DNA of 16,374 nucleotides, taken from Willaertia magna. Lineage: Eukaryota > Heterolobosea > Eutetramitea > Acrasida > Naegleriidae. The stretch covers positions 1 to 16,374 of the forward strand of contig CADWAF010003949.1 of the NCBI GenBank assembly GCA_902984215.1, given 5' to 3'. Position numbers and translations under genes: made by a program. The notes under the pieces are model-generated. The model saw only the letters and a list, made by a program, of their open reading frames with translations, made no database searches and was not told where the DNA came from. Shown in pieces: positions 10,065-16,374 of the stretch (position 1 is the first letter of the stretch; each line of letters starts with the position of its first letter).

Positions 10065-10352
10065 TTATATATAAATATATAATATAATATATAATTTACT
10101 ATATATTACTTTAAATATATACAATACTTTTTTTTTAAACTTCATTATATTATTGTTATTATAATTATAAAATAATCTTATAAATGCTTTTTTATATTCT
10201 TTATTTATTGTAATATTTTTAATATTATATTTAATAAAATTTAAATCTTTTTTAATTTCTTTTTCAATCATTAGCTTATTGATATTTATTAAAGAAATTA
10301 AATTTTTGTTTTTAACTATATTTTTAATTTCTTTTTTAACAATGAATTTATT
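10065..10352 (-). pseudogene. Gene fossil D, Lys/Ile/Asn-rich remnant
   Basis: An open stretch of 96 codons on the minus strand reads FIVKKEIKNIVKNKNLISL and then MIEKEIKKDLNFIKYNIKN, ending in a Tyr/Ile-rich tail of dinucleotide-like DNA. This length is unexpected in DNA of this composition. It may be the upstream part of the fossil C gene or a separate small gene; the 225 bases between them contain no clear frame. No domain is recognised. Confidence 0.3.
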
Positions 10353-11289
10353 TTATTTAAATTTTTTATATTTTTTTTACTAAATTTTGTTTTTAATAGA
10401 TTTTAGTAATATAAAATATTTTTATTATGAATAGATAAATTTTATTTAATATAAAAATACAGTTTTTTATATATTTTTCTCATTAATTTTATTTATTCTT
10501 TACTTAAAATTCTACTATATAATAGATAGCTTCAACATTAAGTAAAGCAATATTTTGATTATATGGATTGTATATATAGGAAGTTTGTTTATGAAAAAGT
10601 TGTTTAAGTATTTTTTTTATTATTATTTTTAATTTTTTTTAAAAAATATTTTCATTTATAATTGATTGATCGGAATTAAAATAAAAAGTGTATTCATAAT
10701 TGATTATTTATAGAACAAAAATAAAACAATTAATTATTTTTACAACTTTTTTAATTTCTTATCTTATTTATTTTATTTCTAAAAAATAAATTTTATAAAT
10801 ATAATTGTTAATGTTTAAATTAAATATTATTTTTACTATATTAATAAAAATAAAGTATTAAAAAAATTGTAAAGTTTTAATTAAACTATTTTAAAAACCA
10901 ATAATTACATTTTTAGTAATTTAAAATAATTTAAATAAAAATTTTTAAAATAAAAAATTGTTTATTATTATTATTATTTATATTTTAATTAAATAAAAAT
11001 TATACATCTCTAAAATATTAATATAATTATAAAGATATTAAATTTTTTTGAATTAAAATTCTTTTCTATAAATCAAAAAAACTTAAAAAAGATACTTATA
11101 TTATATTTTAAAAATGAAATATATATTTCAAATTTAAATAATTAATTTAAACTTCAACTTATGTGAAACTAAATTAATGTTATTAATTACTTCATTTAAT
11201 TAACTTATATAAATAATTTAATACTTAACTTCAACTACATATGAAACATTATTATTGTTTTTTTTACTTTAAAGTTCAAGGTTGTATTG
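10353..11289. other. A+T-rich stretch with no readable gene
   Basis: I see no coherent frame longer than about 30 codons on either strand. Small features are a 16-base perfect palindrome TGAAATATATATTTCA at 11115-11130 and a related pair of direct repeats, AACTTCAACTTATGTGAAAC at 11150-11169 and AACTTCAACTACATATGAAA at 11227-11246. There are many homopolymer runs. It is either true intergenic DNA or coding sequence decayed past recognition. Confidence 0.5.
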
Positions 11290-12081
11290 GTTATTAAATT
11301 TTATTATTTAAACATTTTTTTTAAAAAATATTTTTTTATTTTTAAACCAAACAATATTTTTAAGTCAAATTTCTACTTTAACATATGTAATTTACTTTAT
11401 ATTGTATTAGATTTTAATAATTATACAATATTAATTAAAACTTCTTCATCTAAAGAACTTTTTTTTATTTCTTTATTACTATTTAAATCCTTTATTCCAT
11501 CAAAATCTATTTTTACTAATTAAATAACTAAAATCATTTAAACATAAATATAATTTACTATTTAAATCACTTTCTTTTTCTTTTATTTTCTTTTTTAAAA
11601 TCTTAATAAATGCTTTATATTTAATAAACATTAATCCTTTATACAATTTCTTTATTCTATATTCTTCAATATCTATTCTAGCAAGTCTTTTAGTAAATAG
11701 CAATATATATTTATGTATTTTTTTTAAAAATAACTTAATTTTATCTTTTTTTTTAATATAATTTGAAATAGAATTATATAAATCTTTATTTTTGTTGTTA
11801 TAAATAAAATATTTAAAATCAATGCTTGAAATATAATAAATATTATTATATTTTATAACAAGAAGCTCCAAGAAATTTTTTATTTTTGATAATTTAACTA
11901 ATTCTTTAGAAGATATATCTTTTTTAATAATTTAGATTGTTTGTATTTTTAAAAGTTGTTTTTTGATATTTTTTAATAATGAAGCTTTAATAATTAGTAA
12001 AATGTTTTATTTATTTTCTTTATTTTTAACTTTATGTTTAGTAATTTTAATATTAAGTAAAGTTTTTTTTATTTGATTACT
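11290..12081 (-). pseudogene. Gene fossil E, unrecognised, about 260 codons
   Basis: From 12081 to 11500 one frame runs 194 codons with just two internal stops, both TAA. It includes IIKKDISSKELVKLSKIKNF and LFTKRLARIDIEEYRIKKLY; the last 124 codons (11871-11500) are open. A TGA at 11502-11500 ends it. A frameshift at that point continues plausible protein (DGIKDLNSNKEIKKSSLDEE) down to about 11290, with further TAA and TAG stops. The sequence is basic and helical, which would suit a nucleic-acid-associated protein, but no family is recognised. The open frame on the opposite strand (11287-11523) has low-complexity hydrophobic content and is treated as its shadow. Confidence 0.42.
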
Positions 12082-12229
12082 TTAACATTAAATGAAATTT
12101 TTTTCTTTATTTTTTCTTTTAATATGGTTCAGAATTAAAGTATTTTTTTTAATATTTTTTATAGTAAATATGAAATAACTTTATTATAAACAATTTAAAT
12201 CAACATTATTACATCTTTATAAGCAGTGT

Positions 12230-13240
12230 ATTATAAATTAATCTATATTAAATTACTTCTTTTTCATAATTAAAATAAAATTAATAAAATTAAAAAACAA
12301 TAAAATTTATTCTATAATAATATTTTGGTTATATTTAAAAGTTGTTTTAACAATATGAGTATGTAAATTATATTTAAAAGAAATATATTCAATATTTAAA
12401 TAATATTTAGTTTTTAATTGTTTATTATGTTTTTTAATAATAGTAACAATATAATTATAATTCTTTTAAGTATTTACATTATAGATGAAATATTTTTAAA
12501 ATTAAACAAATACATAAAACTTTTTTTTTATATCCATTTTTCTTCAAAGTTTCATAATATTTACTAAATTTAACACCTTCCATTTCTTTAAAGAAATAAT
12601 AAAATATATATAGATCTATATAATTAATTACAACATTTCTTTTATATTTATAACTGTTAATTGATAATAAATTAAATATTACATTTCTAATAGAATAACA
12701 AAAATCTTAAATTAAAATTTTAAACCTTCTCTTTCAACTTCTATCATTTCAATCAATTTCTTATCTCCATATTTGCATTTAAAAAGAAAATTTTTAACTT
12801 TTAATTATGTTTCACAAATAGTTGGAGTTAATAATATAATATAGTTTTATAAAATGTTGAAATTAATAGTAATATAATTAAAAATAAAAAAAATATTATA
12901 TTTATAATAAATCAAATAAATTTATAAATAATGATGTTAATTTTAATATTATTAAAAATTTAAAGATAATAGAAAGAGAAATAATTATTATTTACTTCAA
13001 TATTATGTGAAGTATTATTAATAATATAATTATTTAATTCACATTCTTATAAATAAGACAGTAAATTATTGAAAAGGTCATTTTTATTTAAGAATTATAT
13101 TAAAAAAAATGTAAACATAATAAATAATATACTTCATTTTTTTCTAAAACCTTATCTCACCTCTCTAACTTCATATAATCTTTTCAATTTACATTTAATA
13201 ATTCTATAAATCTATTACAACAGCATTTACATAGATTTAT
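12230..13240 (-). pseudogene. Gene fossil F, heavily broken, with a cysteine cluster
   Basis: Several pieces on the minus strand follow in order. About 13232-13090 reads LCKCCCNRFIELLNVN, TGA, KDYMKLER, TGA, DKVLEKNEVYYLL, where both TGA codons fit Trp. About 12830-12720 reads CKYGDKKLIEMIEVEREG. About 12706-12485 reads INYIDLYIFYYFFKEMEGVK and KYYETLKKNGYKKK. About 12480-12290 reads KNYNYIVTIIKKHNKQLK. These may belong to one large gene or to two. The CKCCC cluster may bind zinc. A short hairpin lies at 12993-13014. The piece between about 12290 and 12082 is unreadable. Function is unknown. Confidence 0.35.
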
Positions 13241-13274
13241 CTTTTTTTCACTTTATATTTCATACCTTCCCTCA

Positions 13275-14361
13275 ATGTGCCTTAATGAAGAACAATTAAT
13301 AGAGAGGGTAAAAGAAATAGAATTATTAATTATAAAAAAAATTATAAAAAGAATGGTGTTTGATTTTAGTAAAAAAATTATAAAAAGAAATCAAATTTAT
13401 AAATTGCAGAAAATTTAAATTATTTTTATAATTTATCTATTGATATCAAAAATAAAGTTAAAGATATTTCATATATTTTTAGAATTAATAATAATTATAA
13501 TTTTATTAATTTAAATTATAATAATATGAATTTAAATATATTATGTTTTCTATTTATAGTATTTCTTTATATAATAAAAATAAAAATATAATTTTAACTA
13601 TTTTATTAACAAATAATAATGAAAATGATTTAGTTTTAAATAATAATTTTCAAAATATTTTTAAAGAAATTTATAATTTAAATTATAAACAACATATTAT
13701 TAATCCAGATTTATCAGTTTAATAATAATTTTGATTATAAATTTAATCCTTTTACATATATAGATAAATAATTAAAATATATTAACTTAAAATATCCTAA
13801 TTTATTTATTTTTAATATTTTTAGAAAAAATGAACATTTTAAAAATATTTTGGGTATTAATATTAAAAATATTAATATTTGTATTAAACATGGAATACAT
13901 AGAGAAGTTTTAGCTTTATTAAAGTTGACTTTAGGTCAACAAAAAGAAAATTTTAATTTTTTTACAAAATTATTTAATGAAAATTTATTATTTAATAATA
14001 TAAAAACATTTAAAACATTTTTAAACAATACAGAACTAGAAAAAATTTTACTAAAAATATAACGTCTATAAATTGTAATATAAATTATACTTTAAAAAGT
14101 GATCTAGAAAATAATAATATTGAAAAATTACAATTTAATTAAATGTTATTTAAAAATATAGATATAATTGTATTATCAATTAATAAATGGTTTCCCTTAA
14201 TAGAAAATAAAGCTAAAGAATTATATAATAATTTTAAAAATACTAATATATATTTACAATTAATTGATGAAACAGAAATAAAATTTGGAATAGGAAGTTT
14301 TTTATTTAATAATAATTTAATACAATTATGGAAAAATTTTCAACAAAAATGGATAATTTAA
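13275..14361 (+). pseudogene. Gene fossil G, plus strand, about 360 codons
   Basis: A plus-strand gene fossil starts at the ATG at 13275 (MCLNEEQLIERVKEIELL) and runs with several stops and frameshifts to TAA 14359-14361. The best kept part is 13723-14061: FNPFTYIDK, TAA, LKYINLKYPNLFIFNIFRK, and then more than 90 open codons including CIKHGIHREVLALLKLTLG. After another TAA the last part (14143-14361) is open and reads INKWFPLIENKAKELYNNF and YLQLIDETEIKFGIGSFL. It points away from the minus-strand fossils, so about 13240-13275 may have been a bidirectional promoter. The conserved-looking HGIHREVLALLKLTLG segment should be the best probe for homologues; I do not recognise the family. Confidence 0.45.
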
Positions 14362-14435
14362 AAAAATAGATACAAAATTCGACCCGTATAACATTTTAAT
14401 TTTGTAAAGAAGTTATTTATTCAATTTCATAAATA

Positions 14436-14960
14436 ATGGAAATTTAAAGCGATATTGGCAGTAAAATATTTCACTTATTTACAAAGAACAATCCAGCGTT
14501 ACGTGACGATTTGTATAAATTAATTAATTTCTATCCAACTGGAAATGAAGTTTCAAGACCTAAAACTATTGAAAAACAAGTAATTACCAACCCTGATTGC
14601 CCAACATATTCTCATTACATCGAATTAACAATTGGTCCTGGTAAAACCTATAAATTCATTCCTGTCTTATACTCAGACACTCCTTACAACAATGGTGGGT
14701 TATTCTTTGAGTATATGAATTATGGAATGTATGCAATTGAAAAAGATTACAACACTGGGAATTACGTTCCAAAAATTGATCCTGTCACAAAAGATTATAT
14801 TTTTATTGATCCACATGATTATCGAGAGTATTTTGTAAAGATTGGGGAGAACGCAAGTGAAGATACTCATCCTGAAATGATTATTGGTGCTTCCTTTATG
14901 GATGTTTACAACATTCCAACCCTCGATTTATTAATCAAATTAAAACAACAATTATCTTAA
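14436..14960 (+). CDS. Unrecognised protein of about 174 residues, nonsense at codon 4
   Basis: The only in-frame ATG near the 5' end is at 14436, but its fourth codon (14445-14447) is TAA. From 14448 the frame is open for 170 codons (SDIGSKIFHLFTKNNPALRD, then LINFYPTGNEVSRP and later IELTIGPGKTYKFIPVLYSD), ending at TAA 14958-14960. The base composition and codon use match the flanking genes, not the A+T-rich core, and the protein looks like a compact soluble beta-rich domain. There is no signal peptide or membrane segment. Either the start is lost by a single nonsense change, or an upstream exon is spliced in. An intron from GTAAAG at 14404 to GCAG at 14461 is possible, but I find no suitable exon before it. 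I do not know the family. Confidence 0.55.
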
Positions 14961-15119
14961 TAAACTTATTTGAAGCGTTTTTAAAAAAATAACTCATTTG
15001 TTGTAAAGCCAACGGACAATTTCTGTTGTAATCAAGGAATCTCCTCCGAACTGGATTAATTCATTTAGGATAAAAAATTAATTTACCATTTAAAATATAG
15101 AGTCATCCAAAAAAAAAAT
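14961..15119 (+). promoter_or_regulatory. Spacer and promoter of the cathepsin-like gene
   Basis: These 159 bases hold no gene. They contain a G+C-richer patch (about 15007-15055) between A+T-rich tracts, and an A-rich leader runs straight into the ATG at 15120. This is the likely core promoter and 5' untranslated region of the cathepsin-like gene, together with the 3' end of the preceding gene. Confidence 0.4.
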
Positions 15120-16213
15120 ATGAAACATTTAATAGCCTTCTTAATTGCTTCTGTCTTATTGATTAACTGTATTGTCACAGAAGAATTAAATTACAATGCT
15201 TTCGTACAAGATGCCGATTACGTTCAAGCACTTAACTCACATCCATCAAGTACATGGAATGCTGCTCTTTATCCACAATTTAGATTAAAAACTGTCAATA
15301 ATATTAAAAAGAGATTGGGTAACGTTTTAGATGTTAAATCTATTGGTAAGAAGTATAAAATTACCTCTCTGAAAAGAGAACAAATTAAATCATTAGCATT
15401 ACCTGAAAATTATGATTTTAATAGAGCTTGGACTACCTGTTCACTTCCAGTCCAAGATGAAGGACAGTGTGGATCCAACTGGGCAATGACAGCTGTCAGT
15501 GTAATGTCAAATAGGTTATGTGTACAAAGTGGAAATAGCACTCAATTATCAACTCAATATGTTTTAGAATGCGATTCTAAAGATTTTGGATGTAAGTTTT
15601 TTTCTACAGTACATTTACAATCAACCAACTATTTTAAACTTTACAAATATTGTAAAAATAACAGGTAGTGGAGGTTTTTTAAACACAGCTTGGGAATTTT
15701 TAGAAGAAACTGGTACAGTTGATGAACAATGCGATCCATACTCAGCAGGAAGTGGAACTGTAGGTCCTTGTCCAACAACTTGTAAGAATGGATCACCAAT
15801 TAGAAAGAAATATAAAGTAAAGAATACTAGAACATTAAAAGGCATTGAAACTATTCAAAATGAAATTTTAACTAACGGTCCAGTTCAAGCAGGTAAGTAA
15901 AACGATTTGATGGTTGAGACAATTGACAACAAACCATTAATTATTACAAATAGTATATGATGTTTATAGAGATTTCTTATCTTATAAATCAGGTGTTTTT
16001 AGACATGTTTCTGGCCCTAAATATGGCAGTGATGCAGGTAAAATTACTGGATGGGGTGTTGATACTTCAAGTAAATTACCTTACTGGATTGTTGAAACTA
16101 GTTGGGGAAAAAATTGGGGTATGAATGGTTTCTTTTGGGTTTTAAGAGGAAGAAATGAAATTAATATTGAAAGTCAAGTGTGGGCTGTGGATCCACTTGT
16201 TGTTAATGTTTAA
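15120..16213 (+). CDS. Cathepsin B-like papain-family protein, catalytic residues replaced
   Basis: Three exons (15120-15591, 15665-15892, 15954-16213) with two phase-1 introns of 73 and 61 bases, both GTAAGT...AG, give 319 residues. Residues 1-20 are a signal peptide, 21-95 a propeptide with the pattern ALNSHPSSTWNA, and the rest a complete cathepsin B-type domain (GVFRHVSGPKYGSDAGKITG, YWIVETSWGKNWGMNGFF). Papain-family peptidases use Gln, Cys, His and Asn. Here VQDEGQCGSNWAM has Glu114 for Gln and Asn120 for the nucleophile Cys; GSDAGK has Asp260 for His; VETSWG has Thr282 for Asn. Structural Cys 107, 117, 134, 151 and 158 remain. The occluding loop with its His pair is missing. The product is probably a secreted or lysosomal pseudoenzyme, a binding or decoy protein, not a protease. 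The stop is 15 bases before the right TIR. Confidence 0.88.
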
Positions 16214-16228
16214 ATAAATATTTAAATA

Positions 16229-16374
16229 AATTGTGGACTCAATGGTCAACTAACTAGTTAGGTCAACTGTGGTTTTTTTAATGATTATTTTGACCTTGTT
16301 ATTGTATGATAACATTCGATCAATTTAATTTAATTCTTTACAATTAACATTTAATTTTCTTCCAATTTTTAATA
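16229..16374 (-). repeat. Right terminal inverted repeat
   Basis: The reverse complement of this stretch shares, in order, the four blocks described for the left end; 16351-16374 is identical to the first 24 bases of the window. Spacers are longer than on the left (52 against 31 bases between the first two blocks). This end has extra copies of the TTGACC motif. Confidence 0.75.
16244..16267. repeat. Subterminal GGTCAAC pair around a 12-bp palindrome
   Basis: GGTCAAC occurs at 16244-16250 and 16261-16267, flanking TAACTAGTTA; the core CTAACTAGTTAG (16250-16261) is a perfect palindrome. The same TTGACC/GGTCAA core lies inside the block shared by both TIRs. Repeated short subterminal motifs are typical binding sites for transposases. 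Confidence 0.55.

Larger units (their letters stand above)
5492..14435. other. Extremely A+T-rich core with decayed genes
   Basis: Composition drops abruptly after the repeat-protein stop at 5491 and recovers just before 14436. In lines I counted, G+C falls to about one base in ten, against about four in ten in flanking exons. Random DNA of this composition should show a stop about every nine codons. Yet several frames run 100-350 codons with only a few stops, so most of the region is former coding sequence. The coding strand is minus from about 13.2 kb to 5.5 kb, apart from a short plus piece near 7.0 kb, and plus from 13.3 to 14.4 kb. No inverted or direct repeat was found at the core's own borders. 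Confidence 0.7.
1..16374. mobile_element. Candidate large TIR-bounded element, about 16.4 kb, decayed core
   Basis: The two ends match in inverted orientation over several ordered blocks, so the window behaves as one unit. Inside are four moderately A+T-rich genes near the ends and about 9 kb of A+T-rich gene fossils in the middle. One fossil looks like an Ulp1/adenain-type protease and one like an integrase C-terminus. Known elements of this size with TIRs, integrase and a cysteine protease are Mavericks/Polintons; other large DNA transposons also carry Ulp1-like proteases. I did not find polymerase B, packaging ATPase or capsid motifs, and no target-site duplication can be seen because no flanking DNA is present. 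Alternatives are a host locus with an old insertion, or a contig ending in two copies of a dispersed repeat. Confidence 0.4.

Noticed and set aside
11287..11523. Plus-strand open frame of 78 codons
   Set aside because: It is low-complexity and hydrophobic, and the opposite strand carries the more protein-like fossil E. It probably arises as its shadow.
5492..14435. Organelle genome fragment as explanation of the A+T-rich core
   Set aside because: I saw no cytochrome, ATP synthase, ribosomal protein, tRNA or rRNA sequence, and the frames are broken by frameshifts as well as stops.
15621..15845. Minus-strand open frame opposite cathepsin exon 2
   Set aside because: It is antisense to a clear protein domain and includes the intron.
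15586..15900. Separate short proteins on either side of 15600
   Set aside because: The GTAAGT...ACAG intron at 15592-15664 joins them into one cathepsin B-like protein, with Cys158 rebuilt across the junction.

Overview
The window looks like nuclear DNA of a unicellular eukaryote, possibly an amoeboid protist; I cannot name the taxon. The reasons are short GTAAG...AG introns that restore reading frame inside a cathepsin B-like gene, secreted cysteine-rich proteins with N-terminal signal peptides, standard stop codons in the better-preserved genes, and very strong A+T richness. There are no bacterial ribosome-binding sites or operons.

Layout. Both ends carry the same sequence in inverted orientation: 24 identical terminal bases, then three further conserved blocks in the same order (1-116 and 16229-16374). 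The window therefore looks like one complete unit of about 16.4 kb with imperfect terminal inverted repeats (TIRs). Just inside the ends lie two better-preserved gene pairs of moderate A+T. On the left are an AlkB-like 2-oxoglutarate/Fe(II) dioxygenase gene (319-1224, minus) and a divergent gene for a giant secreted protein with six tandem repeats of about 158 residues (1564-5491, plus, interrupted by an apparent one-base frameshift). On the right are an unrecognised gene with a nonsense codon at codon 4 (14436-14960, plus) and a three-exon cathepsin B-like gene (15120-16213, plus). In that last protein all four catalytic-centre residues are replaced.

Between them, about 5.5 to 14.4 kb is an extremely A+T-rich core (about 10% G+C in lines I counted, against 35-45% in flanking exons). 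It is not empty. On both strands there are long frames holding only a few stop codons, rich in Lys/Asn/Ile/Phe, broken by in-frame TAA, TAG or TGA and by homopolymer frameshifts. I read them as gene fossils: at least six on the minus strand from about 13.2 kb down to 5.5 kb, and one large one running the other way from 13275 to 14361. One fossil (8747-9840) resembles the Ulp1/adenain class of cysteine proteases. A short plus-strand fossil (6956-7156) resembles the C-terminal domain of a retroviral-type integrase. TIRs, a size of about 16 kb, a protease-like gene and an integrase-like remnant together suggest a decayed Maverick/Polinton-like or related large DNA transposon or endogenised virus of a protist. 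This is inference; I could not find a polymerase, packaging ATPase or capsid motif.

How the parts fit: either the core is an old insertion between host genes, or the whole TIR-bounded unit is a mobile element whose end-proximal genes are cargo. The TIRs lying outside all four better-preserved genes favour the second reading. An assembly or window boundary that happens to fall in a dispersed repeat is the main alternative.
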